Source: Rhodospirillaceae bacterium (GTDB lineage: Bacteria > Pseudomonadota > Alphaproteobacteria > SHVZ01). Taken from it: DNA of 64,000 nt. Of the stretch, positions 43,247 through 54,722 are shown in pieces. The notes under the pieces are model-generated. The model made no database searches. It had not been told where the DNA came from and saw nothing but the letters and a program-made list of their open reading frames with translations. A program made the position numbers and the translations under genes. Where the stretch lies: the NCBI GenBank assembly GCA_016792585.1, contig JAEULB010000030.1, forward strand, positions 1 to 64,000, written 5' to 3'. How positions within the stretch are numbered: position 1 is the first letter of the stretch; the number at the start of each line of letters is the position of its first letter.

Positions 43247-44098
43247 GTGTTCTCTAGGATCCTGTGCGCGCTGCTGACGCTCCTGGTGCTGGCCGCCTGC
43301 CAGCCGCTGCCGCGACCTTTCGAAGACCAGGAAAAGGAGAGCAACGAACTTCTGACGCTTGCCAATCGGGCGGGCGTCCTGGTCACGCCGATCGAGGGTG
43401 CACCGGATCCGGGTGCCCTTGCCGAAGCGATCGCAGCCGAGCTTCGCCGGCTCGACGTGCCGGCGACGACGCGCACGGGCGCCAGCAATGCTCTCCGCCT
43501 GGGCGGGCGAACCCAGATCGTCCAGGTCGATGGCCCGCGCGACGAGCTGACGATCAGCTGGCTGCTGACCCTCGCCAACGGTGTCCTGGCCGGCGGACCG
43601 CCGACGAGCCTGCAGGTGCCGCGGGAAGCCTGGGCCGCCGCCTCGCCGGAGGCGCTGCGTGAGATCGCCAAGCTCGCCGCACCCGAGCTCGTCGACCTGA
43701 TCGAGGGTGACCGGCCGGCGAGCCGGCCCGGTCCCGCGCTCGCGGTCTGGGCCGTCGACGGCGCGCCGGGCGACGGTGCCGTCTCGCTCAAGGCGGCGCT
43801 GGAACGTTCGCTCAGGCGCGCCGGCTACCGGGTGCTTGCCGAGATCGTCGACGACGGCCTGGTCGTTTCCGGCGCCATCCATACCCGCCCGGCCGGCAAC
43901 GGCCGGCAGCGTGTCACCATCGTCTGGTCGATCCTGAGCAGCGACGGGACCGAGCTCGGGCAGATCGAGCAGGAGAACGTCATCGTCGCCGGCCTTCTCG
44001 ACGGGCCTTGGGGCGAGATCGCCCGCCAGATCGCCGCCGCCGCGATCGAAGGCATCACCGAGGTGCTTCAGCAGGTCCAAGCCGGCAAGGCGAGCTGA
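43247..44098 (+). CDS. Hypothetical lipoprotein
   Basis: A 283-residue protein with a lipoprotein signal peptide (ILCALLTLLVLAAC, modified Cys at residue 18). The mature part alternates short strands and helices (ALAEAIAAELRRLDVPATTR, LKAALERSLRRAGYRVLAEI, VVSGAIHTRPAGNGRQRVTI). It may be an envelope-assembly or copper-independent lipoprotein, but I do not recognise the family. The GTG start lies 6 nt before the end of a tiny hydrophobic ORF. It precedes the MFS gene by 6 nt and is probably co-transcribed with it. Confidence 0.65.
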   Translation: MFSRILCALLTLLVLAACQPLPRPFEDQEKESNELLTLANRAGVLVTPIEGAPDPGALAEAIAAELRRLDVPATTRTGASNALRLGGRTQIVQVDGPRDELTISWLLTLANGVLAGGPPTSLQVPREAWAAASPEALREIAKLAAPELVDLIEGDRPASRPGPALAVWAVDGAPGDGAVSLKAALERSLRRAGYRVLAEIVDDGLVVSGAIHTRPAGNGRQRVTIVWSILSSDGTELGQIEQENVIVAGLLDGPWGEIARQIAAAAIEGITEVLQQVQAGKAS

Positions 44099-44104
44099 GG
44101 CCGG

Positions 44105-45226
44105 GTGCGCGAAACGATTCTCTCAGCGACGATCCTCTCGCTCGCCCTGACCGGCGATGCGTTGCTCTATGTCGTGCTGCCGGCACATGCCGCGGATTTC
44201 GGGGTCGATCTGGCGCTGGTCGGCATCCTGCTTTCCGCCAATCGCATCATCCGGATCTTCGGCTACGGGGCGGTGGTCGCGATCGGCGAGCGGCTCGGCG
44301 CCCGCAGGCTCAGCCTCCTGGCCGCCGCCGCGGCCGCTGCAACCACCTTCGCCTACGGATTCGGCTCGGGCTTCGCCCAGCTTCTCGCTGGACGCCTCGG
44401 CTGGGGGCTCGCTTTCGCCGCCCTCAACCTGACTTCGCTGGTCTATGCCGCCTCGGTCAAGACAGCCCCCGTCCGCAGCGTCGGCCTCGCCAGCGCCATT
44501 CGCCAGTCGGGGCCTACGCTGGCGATGGCCGGAGGCGCGGCGCTGGTGCCGTTCACCGGACCGCAAGGCATCTTCGTCGCGCTCGGATGCCTGACCCTGC
44601 TCGCCATCCCGCTGGCGGCAATGCTGCCGCCGGTCGAACGCCGCGCCGCACGCCAGCCGCGTGCCTTGTTCCCGAAGCCGAGCCGGCTCGACCTCATGTA
44701 CTTCGTGATCACGCTGTCGGTCGACGGCATCTTCACGATCACCATAACGCTTCTGCTCAAGGACCTGGTGTCGGTCGAGTCCGCGGTCCTGTCCGCGGGA
44801 CTGGTGCTCGCGCTCAAGGGCCTGGTCCAGGTGATCCTGTCGCCGGTCGGCGGCGCCCTCGGCGAGCGCTTCGGCGCGCAGCGGCTGATGATGCTCATGC
44901 AGGCGATCATGGTGGTCGCCCTTGCCCTGGTGGCGGTCTCGGCCGATCGCTGGCCGGTGCTGCTCCTTCTCAGCATGGCGCTCGTCGCGATGTCGCGGGC
45001 GGTGCTGCAGGTCCTGATCCTCGCCGTCGCCGCCCAGCGCCACCCCGACGACGCCATGCGCAGCTTCTCGGTGCTGGCGACCTGGGGCGATATCGGCTCC
45101 GCAGTCGGGCCGCTCCTCGCCGGCTTCCTCTTCGTTAACGTTTCTGCGCTGGGGCTCTATCTGGGAATGGCCACGGCGATCGCTGCCTCGGCCATATTCG
45201 ACCGCATGCGACCTCAGAACGATTGA
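44105..45226 (+). CDS. Major facilitator superfamily transporter
   Basis: A 373-residue, about 12-helix MFS protein (LALTGDALLYVVLPAHAADF, LSANRIIRIFGYGAVVAIGERLG with an MFS loop 2-3 pattern, ALGERFGAQRLMMLMQAIMV in the second half). It is shorter than most MFS proteins because the loops are short. The GTG start is 6 nt after the lipoprotein stop. The substrate is unknown. Confidence 0.8.
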   Translation: MRETILSATILSLALTGDALLYVVLPAHAADFGVDLALVGILLSANRIIRIFGYGAVVAIGERLGARRLSLLAAAAAAATTFAYGFGSGFAQLLAGRLGWGLAFAALNLTSLVYAASVKTAPVRSVGLASAIRQSGPTLAMAGGAALVPFTGPQGIFVALGCLTLLAIPLAAMLPPVERRAARQPRALFPKPSRLDLMYFVITLSVDGIFTITITLLLKDLVSVESAVLSAGLVLALKGLVQVILSPVGGALGERFGAQRLMMLMQAIMVVALALVAVSADRWPVLLLLSMALVAMSRAVLQVLILAVAAQRHPDDAMRSFSVLATWGDIGSAVGPLLAGFLFVNVSALGLYLGMATAIAASAIFDRMRPQND

Positions 45227-45315
45227 CGGGGCTGGAATGGTTCAAGAGACTGCGGCTTCTCAATGCGCCCAAGGTTAGGTTGTGGGGGGATGGCAGGCTT
45301 TCTAGGTTCATTTGA

Positions 45316-46476
45316 ATGACTTCCAATCGAGTGCCGCTGTCGCCAGTGCTCGATCAGATCCTCAATGGGGGCACCGGGGTCTCGTTGAACCTGCCTGCCA
45401 TCCGGAGGAAGGTCCTAGACGAAGAGCGGATGTTCCTGACCGAGGGCCTGAACAACGCTTTCGTGTTCAAATTCCCCCGTTTCGGCGAGACCAAGGAAGA
45501 CACCCAGGATCTCGACTCCCTGCAGTCGAAGAAGCAGCCGCGGCCGATTGAGACCGGGCTGTTCGTGCCCTACGACGTCAAGGACCCGGTCCGCGGCGGC
45601 TACGCGATCTATCTGCGCCAGGCGAACTACGCCAACCTGCTGCGCGAGCTGATGGGCGTCGACGTCGAGAACACCAAGCAGTTCGCAACCGACGTCGACA
45701 TCCTCAACATGATCGACGAGCTGCCCTCGCTCGACCCCTTCCTGCTGAAGGAGTCCTTCGGGCTCGCCGGGATCAAGGTGAGTCCGCGCTACTTCGAGAT
45801 CAATCCGAAGGAAGAGCGCGAGATCCGCGAGCTGATCCAGGACAAGATCCTGCCGATCGTCGGCACCGCGCTCGGCGTCCGCTCTCGCCTCGACCTGATC
45901 AACAAGTCGAAGGGCTTCCTAGAGGCGATCTGGGATCCGTCCCTGCCGGAAGCATCCCTGTTCGTGTCCGCCTTCGGCATCTCGACCGGCGACGCGGCGA
46001 GCGTCTTCGGCGCATGGAAGGGAGTCACCTATTACCAGTACGCCTTCCAGCGCTATCGCGAGCGCCTGGCCCTGGTCTTCTCATGGATGGGATCGGAGCT
46101 GTCGGTACCGGTCGACATCCAGCAGAACCGCGCCTATGCCGAGCAGCAGCGGATGTACAAGCACTCGGTGATCACGCGGATGAAGGAGATGGTGCGCGAG
46201 CTCGGCCAGATCTTCCGCGAGTACGAGAGCTGCTATTCGGAGTTCCTGGATCGCGCCAACCCGAAGCCGTTCCGCGAGTTCCTCTTGAGCGCGAGCAAGA
46301 TCTACTGGCTGTTGGGCTACTGCACGACCGCGATCGCGCATATCTGCACGTGCTTCCGCTCGACCGTGCTGGCGCGCCAGAGCCGCCGGCTCTCGTTCGA
46401 TCAGACCAACATGCTGCTGTCCAGGCTCGACCTCGCGGTCAACCGCCACCGCAACCGCGACTCGACGATCGCCTAG
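45316..46476 (+). CDS. Hypothetical protein, unrecognised family
   Basis: A 386-residue, mostly hydrophilic protein with a coding pattern like its neighbours. Notable stretches are LNNAFVFKFPRFGETKED, NPKEEREIRELIQDKILPI, FGAWKGVTYYQYAFQRYRER and a Cys-rich hydrophobic patch LLGYCTTAIAHICTCFRSTV before a basic helical end (RLSFDQTNMLLSRLDLAV). No signal peptide, walker or HTH motif is evident. It is convergent with secA. I cannot assign a function. Confidence 0.65.
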   Translation: MTSNRVPLSPVLDQILNGGTGVSLNLPAIRRKVLDEERMFLTEGLNNAFVFKFPRFGETKEDTQDLDSLQSKKQPRPIETGLFVPYDVKDPVRGGYAIYLRQANYANLLRELMGVDVENTKQFATDVDILNMIDELPSLDPFLLKESFGLAGIKVSPRYFEINPKEEREIRELIQDKILPIVGTALGVRSRLDLINKSKGFLEAIWDPSLPEASLFVSAFGISTGDAASVFGAWKGVTYYQYAFQRYRERLALVFSWMGSELSVPVDIQQNRAYAEQQRMYKHSVITRMKEMVRELGQIFREYESCYSEFLDRANPKPFREFLLSASKIYWLLGYCTTAIAHICTCFRSTVLARQSRRLSFDQTNMLLSRLDLAVNRHRNRDSTIA

Positions 46477-46506
46477 GATATTGGCGCGTGATCGCTCTCT
46501 CCGCCG

Positions 46507-49200
<2,694 letters not shown>

Positions 49201-49445
49201 CCAAGATCCTCAGAGAAGCGCGTGGGGAGGGCCCTGATAAGGGGGCGGGTGACAGATAAGTGGTGCCCTTGGGCGTGTCAACGATGGCTCCCCAAGCGAA
49301 GTTGCGGGGGAGTTGCTCGCCCGGGCGATTCGGTGTATTTTAGGTTAATCGTAATTTAGACGATCCGGGCCTCCCCTGCAAAAAGCGGGTTCTGGGCCTG
49401 ACTATAGACGTGCGGAAGCGCATCCGACCTCAGAAGGAGGGGAAC

Positions 49446-50174
49446 ATGCTGCTACCGGTTAGCCAACCGACCGAGCCCGGCGGGTCCGCGGGCATCTCTT
49501 CACGCCATCTGGCCGAGCTAATCGTGACCGCGGTGCCACCCGGCACAACCGGCTTGCCCGATCACCGCCTGCACAAGCGACAGGAGGCCGCGGAGGTCGA
49601 CCGCGTCGTCACCATCGGACCGAGCGTCGGCCCGGGAGCAGCCGAGCCCGATCAGGCATTGTCGCACCGGATGGCGCGATGGGAGCCGGTCGCCCGCGCG
49701 CTCGGCCATGCCACCCAGGCGATCGCCGGCTTCCTCAAGAGCGTCGGCGTGCCGCAGGCCCAGGCCGAGGACATGGCCCGGCGTGCGGCCGAGGCAGCGC
49801 GCGAGCGGCTGGCGATCGATCGCCAGGCGACGCAGGCCCAGTTCGAGTCCGGCCGCCTCTCGGTCAAGCTCGAGGACGTGCATGTCGGCTTCCCGCGCGG
49901 ATCCGGCAAGGGCGATGTCTCCATCGGCAAGGCCGAGATCGCGATCGACGTCGACATCCCCGGTGCCCGTCACGAGGAAAGCGGTGCCAGCATCGGCAAC
50001 GCGGAGGCCGAGATCGGGCTTCGCACCGTCGGCTTCGCCTATCAGGGACCCGGCGCCACTCCGGCCTATGCCGACCGCGGTGCGGCGAGCGTGACGTTTA
50101 CCGTCGCGGCGCCGCTTCTGCCCTCGGCGCCGAGCACCTCGGTACCGTCCGGACCGGTCGACGTCGCGATCTGA
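49446..50174 (+). CDS. Hypothetical protein
   Basis: A 242-residue soluble protein that I do not recognise. It has a central helical segment (RALGHATQAIAGFLKSVGVP, AEDMARRAAEAARERLAIDR) and a C-terminal strand-rich part with repeated GKGDVSIGKAEIAIDVD and GASIGNAEAEIGLR units. The ATG at 49446 has AGGAGG 6 nt upstream. The 245 bp before it contains an AT-rich run (49330-49361) that may hold divergent promoters for this gene and secA. Confidence 0.6.
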   Translation: MLLPVSQPTEPGGSAGISSRHLAELIVTAVPPGTTGLPDHRLHKRQEAAEVDRVVTIGPSVGPGAAEPDQALSHRMARWEPVARALGHATQAIAGFLKSVGVPQAQAEDMARRAAEAARERLAIDRQATQAQFESGRLSVKLEDVHVGFPRGSGKGDVSIGKAEIAIDVDIPGARHEESGASIGNAEAEIGLRTVGFAYQGPGATPAYADRGAASVTFTVAAPLLPSAPSTSVPSGPVDVAI

Positions 50175-50288
50175 ACATTGTCGTGACCATCGGCGGTTGC
50201 GCTTGCCGCGGCTTGGGCCTGGAAGGCATGATGATCCTTGAAAGTGCGTGGGACGACCTCATCCGCGCCTGATCCAAGGATTTCCGAC

Positions 50289-51143
50289 ATGCATCGCCTT
50301 CTCCTGAGCTTCGCGCTCGCGACGCTTGCCGTCGCCTCCGTTCATGCCCAGACGCCGCCGGCAGCCCCCGCCCCGTCCCCTGGATCTGCCGACCCGGTGA
50401 TCGCCCGCGTCGACGGCCAGTCCATCCTGCGTTCCGAGCTGCAAGGCACCATGCGCGGCCTTCCGCCGCAGGCCCAGGGCATGCCGATGGAAGCGCTCTA
50501 CCCGATGCTGCTCGAGCGCGTGATCGACCTCCGCCTGATCGGCAATGCCGCGCGCGGTGCCAAGCTCGACGACGATCCGGCGGTGAAGAAGAAGATCCAG
50601 GAAGCGACCGACCGCGTGCTGCAGGAGGTGCTGCTGACCCGCTCGATCGAGACCAAGGTGACCGAGGCGGCGCTGCGCGAGAAATACAAGACCTTCGCCT
50701 CCACCATTCCCGGACAGGAAGAGGTGAACGCCCGCCACATCCTGACCAAGACCGAGGCCGAGGCGAAGGCGGTGATCGCCGAACTGAAGAAGGGCGGCGA
50801 CTTCTCCGACCTCGCGAAAAGGCGCTCGATCGATCCGAGCGCGGCCAGCGGCGGCGGCGACCTCGGATACTTCACGCGCGAGCAGATGGTGCCGGAGTTC
50901 TCGGAGGCCGCCTTCAACCTGAAGAAGGGCGAGATAACCGAGACGCCGGTCAAGTCGTCCTTCGGCTGGCACGTGATCCGCGTCGAGGACAAGCGCACCT
51001 CCGGCCCGCCCCCGTTCGACGAGGTGAAGGCCGAACTGCAGGAGGAGATGTCCCGCGAGGTGATCCAGGACATCCTCAAGGACCTGCGCGGCAAGGCCAA
51101 GGTTGAGCGCTTCAATCTGGACGGGACGCCCAAGACCCAGTAA
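50289..51143 (+). CDS. Parvulin-type periplasmic peptidyl-prolyl isomerase
   Basis: A 284-residue PpiC/SurA-like foldase. The signal peptide (LLLSFALATLAVASVHA-Q) is followed by a SurA_N-like helical domain (LYPMLLERVIDLRLIGNAA) and one parvulin domain at about residues 150-245 (VNARHILTKTEAEAKAVIAE, GGGDLGYFTREQMVPEFSEA, SSFGWHVIRVEDKR). A chaperone for exported proteins in the periplasm. It precedes argJ by ~38 nt, a common alphaproteobacterial order with secA nearby. Confidence 0.92.
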   Translation: MHRLLLSFALATLAVASVHAQTPPAAPAPSPGSADPVIARVDGQSILRSELQGTMRGLPPQAQGMPMEALYPMLLERVIDLRLIGNAARGAKLDDDPAVKKKIQEATDRVLQEVLLTRSIETKVTEAALREKYKTFASTIPGQEEVNARHILTKTEAEAKAVIAELKKGGDFSDLAKRRSIDPSAASGGGDLGYFTREQMVPEFSEAAFNLKKGEITETPVKSSFGWHVIRVEDKRTSGPPPFDEVKAELQEEMSREVIQDILKDLRGKAKVERFNLDGTPKTQ

Positions 51144-51181
51144 CCAAGCGGCTCCCGTCTTCCCAAGCCGCGTCCAGGTCC

Positions 51182-52411
51182 ATGTCCCATCCCGTCTCCC
51201 CGCTGGCGCCGGCGGCGCTGCCTTCCCTTCCGGCAGTCGCCGGCGTTCGTCTCGCGACCGGCGCTGCCGGCATCCGCTACAAGGACCGCACCGACGTACT
51301 GCTGGTCGAGATGGCCGCAGGCACGGCGGTCGCCGGCGTCTACACCACGTCGCTGACCCGCTCGGCGCCGGTCGACTGGTGCCGGAAGGCCATGGCCGGC
51401 GGCAAGGCCCGCGCGCTGGTGGTCAATGCCGGCAATGCCAACGCCTTCACCGGCAAGATCGGCGAGGCGAGCGTCGAGCGGACGGTCAAGGCGACCGCGA
51501 AGCTGCTCGGATGCTCGGAAAACGAGGTCTTCGTCGCCTCGACCGGCGTGATCGGCGAGCCGATGGCCGACGACCGCTTGACCGCGGCGCTGCCCGGGCT
51601 CCAGTCGAAGCTCAACGACGACTGGACCGCGGCGGCCCGCGCGATCATGACCACCGACACCTACCCGAAGGCGGTCACGCGGACGGCGAAGATCGACGGC
51701 GTGGAGGTCAGGCTCCAGGGCATCATCAAGGGTTCCGGCATGATCCAGCCGGACATGGCGACGATGCTGGGCTTCATCTTCACCGACGCGGCGGTCGCGG
51801 CACCCGCGCTGCAGGCGCTGCTGACCAAGTACACGCCGCGCACCTTCAACTCGATCACCGTCGATTCCGACACCTCGACCTCCGACACGATCATCCTGTT
51901 CGCCACGGCGAAGGCCGCCCATGCGCCGGTCGCGGATGCGGGCGACAAGCGTCTCTCCGGTTTCCGCCGCGCCCTCGAGGCGGTGATGCGCGATCTGGCG
52001 CTCCTCGTCGTCAAGGACGGCGAGGGTGTCGAGCGTCTGGTGACGATCGACGTCACGGGCGCCGCCTCCGAGCGCACCGCGCGCAAGATCGGTCTCGCCG
52101 TCGCCAATTCGCCCCTGGTAAAAACCGCGATCGCCGCCGGCGACGCCAACTGGGGCCGCATCGTGATGGCGGTCGGCAAGTCCGGCGAGAAGGCCGATCG
52201 CGACAAGCTCTCGATCTCGATCGGCGGCGTCGCCGTCGCCAAGGACGGCGCCCGCGTCGAAGGCTACGACGAGGCGCCGATCGCCACCCACATGGCCGGG
52301 CGCGATATCCGCATCGCCATCGATGTCGGCGTCGGCCGTGGCAAGGCGACCGTCTGGACCGGCGATCTGACCCACCGCTACATCGACATCAATGGCAGCT
52401 ACCGGAGCTGA
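51182..52411 (+). CDS. argJ: Bifunctional ornithine acetyltransferase / N-acetylglutamate synthase
   Basis: A 409-residue ArgJ that recycles the acetyl group in arginine biosynthesis. The self-cleavage site between Ala and Thr lies in IQPDMATMLGFIFTD, giving alpha and beta chains. Other conserved stretches are LVVNAGNANAFTGKIGE, VFVASTGVIGEPM, TVDSDTSTSDTIILFAT and GDANWGRIVMAVGKSGE. Its 3' end overlaps the GNAT-Nudix gene by 20 nt. Confidence 0.95.
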   Translation: MSHPVSPLAPAALPSLPAVAGVRLATGAAGIRYKDRTDVLLVEMAAGTAVAGVYTTSLTRSAPVDWCRKAMAGGKARALVVNAGNANAFTGKIGEASVERTVKATAKLLGCSENEVFVASTGVIGEPMADDRLTAALPGLQSKLNDDWTAAARAIMTTDTYPKAVTRTAKIDGVEVRLQGIIKGSGMIQPDMATMLGFIFTDAAVAAPALQALLTKYTPRTFNSITVDSDTSTSDTIILFATAKAAHAPVADAGDKRLSGFRRALEAVMRDLALLVVKDGEGVERLVTIDVTGAASERTARKIGLAVANSPLVKTAIAAGDANWGRIVMAVGKSGEKADRDKLSISIGGVAVAKDGARVEGYDEAPIATHMAGRDIRIAIDVGVGRGKATVWTGDLTHRYIDINGSYRS

Positions 52412-53357
52412 TCTCCCGCTCGTTTCCGAGCGCCTGATCCTCCGCCGTCCCGTCCCTGCCGACGCGCCGACGATCGCAGAGGCGGTCGCCGAGCCCGACA
52501 TCCTCGCGTTCCTGCCGCTCCTGCCGGATCCCTACACGCTGGCCGATGCCGAGCGATGGATCGCCGAGACGGCCGAGAGCTTCGAGCGGATCGGCATTTG
52601 CGATCTGGTTGCCTGCCGCGCCAGCGACGGTGTCCTGGTCGGCGCCGTGGGATTCAGGCCGCGCTCCGACGGCACCGCCGAGACCGGCTACTGGATCGCC
52701 AAGGATCATCGCGGCCAAGGCTACGCCGCGGAGGCGACGAGGCGGCTCGCAGCATATGCCTTCGAGCGCCATGGTTATCGCCGGATCATCGCCGCGGTGA
52801 AGTCCGAGAACCTCGCCTCGCGCAAGGTCATCGCCCGCATCGGCTTCGTGCGCATCGGCGAGGAGACGCGCGACTACCCGAGCCGCGGCTGGCGCCACGA
52901 GCTTGAGGTCTATGCCCTCGATGCGCCGGAATGCGGCCGCGATCCGGTGCTTCCGCCGGTGCCGACCGTGCTGGTCTCGGCGGTGGCGCTGGTCGATGCC
53001 GACGGGCGCGTGCTGATCGCGCGCCGCCCGCCGGGCAAGTCGATGGCCGGCCTCTGGGAGTTCCCCGGCGGCAAGGTCCATGAGGGCGAGACGCCGGAGA
53101 CGGCGCTGGTGCGCGAGCTTCGCGAGGAGCTCGGCATCGACACCGCCGGCAGCTGCCTCGCGCCCTTCACCTTCGCATCGCATCGCTACGACCGCTTCCA
53201 CCTGCTGATGCCGCTCTATCTCTGCCGGCGCTGGGAGGGAACGCCCACGCCGCGCGAGGGCCAGGAGCTGGCCTGGGTCAGGCCCCAGCGCCTCGGCGAC
53301 TACCCGATGCCGCCCGCCGACGTGCCGCTGGTCGCGATGCTCCGCGACTTCCTCTGA
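52392..53357 (+). CDS. GNAT acetyltransferase - Nudix (MutT) fusion protein
   Basis: A 321-residue two-domain protein. Residues ~8-175 are a RimJ/RimL-like GNAT domain (SERLILRRPVPADAP, acetyl-CoA loop RGQGYA at 107-112, SRKVIARIGF). Residues ~190-320 are a MutT-type Nudix domain with the full box at 227-249 (G227, E233, R241, E242, E245, E246, G248). The second half probably sanitises 8-oxo-dGTP; the acetyl acceptor is unknown. In relatives these are often two adjacent genes after argJ, so this looks like a gene fusion. Confidence 0.9.
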   Translation: MAATGADLPLVSERLILRRPVPADAPTIAEAVAEPDILAFLPLLPDPYTLADAERWIAETAESFERIGICDLVACRASDGVLVGAVGFRPRSDGTAETGYWIAKDHRGQGYAAEATRRLAAYAFERHGYRRIIAAVKSENLASRKVIARIGFVRIGEETRDYPSRGWRHELEVYALDAPECGRDPVLPPVPTVLVSAVALVDADGRVLIARRPPGKSMAGLWEFPGGKVHEGETPETALVRELREELGIDTAGSCLAPFTFASHRYDRFHLLMPLYLCRRWEGTPTPREGQELAWVRPQRLGDYPMPPADVPLVAMLRDFL

Positions 53358-53364
53358 CGCCGTC

Positions 53365-54633
53365 GTGGCGACCTGGTCCGACAAGCCCGAGTCCGACCGC
53401 AGCCTGAAGCGCGGCATCAAGGACGGCATGGGCCAGGCGGTGCTGACCGGCGTCGTCGACAATTACATGAACGCCTATGCGGTGCTGATCGGCCTGACCG
53501 CCTCGCAGATTGCGATCGTCGCGGCATTCCCCGGATGGGTCGGCTCGTTCATCCAGGTTGCCGGCGCCTGGCTCGCGCGCCGCGGCGTCCGCCGCAAGAC
53601 GCTGATCGTCGCCGGCTGCGCGATCCAGATCGCGATGCTGCCGACAGTGCTTGTGCTTCCCTGGCTATTCCCGGAGCTGGCCTATCCGATCCTGATCGTT
53701 TGCGCCGCGATCTACCACGCCGGCAACCATCTGATGCAGCCGAGCTGGATCAGCCTGATCGGCGATCACCTGCCGGAGAACCTGCGCGGACGCTACTTCG
53801 GACGGCGCACAGGCCTCGCCGGCGTCATCGGCTTCACGGTGATGGCGGCGGCCGGCGGCGTGCTGCACTGGTTCGAGCACCAGGACCTGGCGCGCGCCGG
53901 CTTCGCCACGATCTTCGCCATCGGCGGGCTCGGCCGGCTCTACTCGCTCTGGCAGCTCGCCGGCGTGACCGATCCGGGCATCACGCCTGACTCCGAGCGC
54001 CTGACCTCGGACACCGGCGGGCTGCTCCGGCTCTGGCAGTCGAACTTCTTCCGCTACTCGCTGTCGATCGGGCTGATGTTCGCCGCGGTCTCCTTCGCAG
54101 GCCCCTTCTTCCACGTCTACATGCTGCGCGAGCTGCACTTCACCTATCTCGAATTCATGGGGAACATGCTGGCGGCGGCAGTGACCCAGGCGGCGCTGAT
54201 GCCGTTCTGGGGCCGCGTGCGCGACATGAGCGGCAATCGCGTCGTGATCGTGATCTCGGGCGCGCTGATCCCTCTGGTCCCGGTGGTCTGGGTCTTCACC
54301 ACGAACTATTGGGCGCTGTTCTTCGCCCAGATGATCGTCGGCGTCGCCTGGTCGGGCTACACGCTGGCCGCGACCACCTTCCTCTACGACACCGTGCCGC
54401 CAGCCCGGCGTGCGCTCGCGACCGCGGTCCACGCCGTGCTGAGCATGTCCTTCTGGTCGGCAGGCGCCTTCTTCGCCGCATGGCTCACGACGAGAATGCC
54501 GACCGAGATCACGCTGTTCGGCGAGACCTATGTCTGGGGCAGCCAGCTGGTAGCGATGTTCGCGCTGTCGGCCGTGCTTCGCGGCCTGGTCGCGATCCTG
54601 ACCCTCCCGCGCCTCGCCGAAACCCGGCCGTAA
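53365..54633 (+). CDS. Major facilitator superfamily transporter
   Basis: A 422-residue, 12-helix MFS protein. The N-terminal half shows LTASQIAIVAAFPGWVGSFI, AWLARRGVRRKTLIVAGCAI (loop 2-3 signature) and LPENLRGRYFGRRTGLAG. The second half contains PFWGRVRDMSGNRVVIVISG. The GTG start is 7 nt after the Nudix fusion gene. The substrate is unknown. Confidence 0.82.
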   Translation: MATWSDKPESDRSLKRGIKDGMGQAVLTGVVDNYMNAYAVLIGLTASQIAIVAAFPGWVGSFIQVAGAWLARRGVRRKTLIVAGCAIQIAMLPTVLVLPWLFPELAYPILIVCAAIYHAGNHLMQPSWISLIGDHLPENLRGRYFGRRTGLAGVIGFTVMAAAGGVLHWFEHQDLARAGFATIFAIGGLGRLYSLWQLAGVTDPGITPDSERLTSDTGGLLRLWQSNFFRYSLSIGLMFAAVSFAGPFFHVYMLRELHFTYLEFMGNMLAAAVTQAALMPFWGRVRDMSGNRVVIVISGALIPLVPVVWVFTTNYWALFFAQMIVGVAWSGYTLAATTFLYDTVPPARRALATAVHAVLSMSFWSAGAFFAAWLTTRMPTEITLFGETYVWGSQLVAMFALSAVLRGLVAILTLPRLAETRP

Positions 54634-54722
54634 TCTTCCTGTGACCGCGGTTGCGGTCCCGAGGCCCGCGCAGGACTATCCCTGAACGTCCGTATAATGG
54701 TCGGACGGACCGGGGACTCGTC

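Noticed and set aside
43193-43258. Tiny hydrophobic ORF (about 21 codons) before the lipoprotein gene
   Set aside because: It overlaps the lipoprotein start, has a weak ribosome-binding site and is too short to separate from chance.
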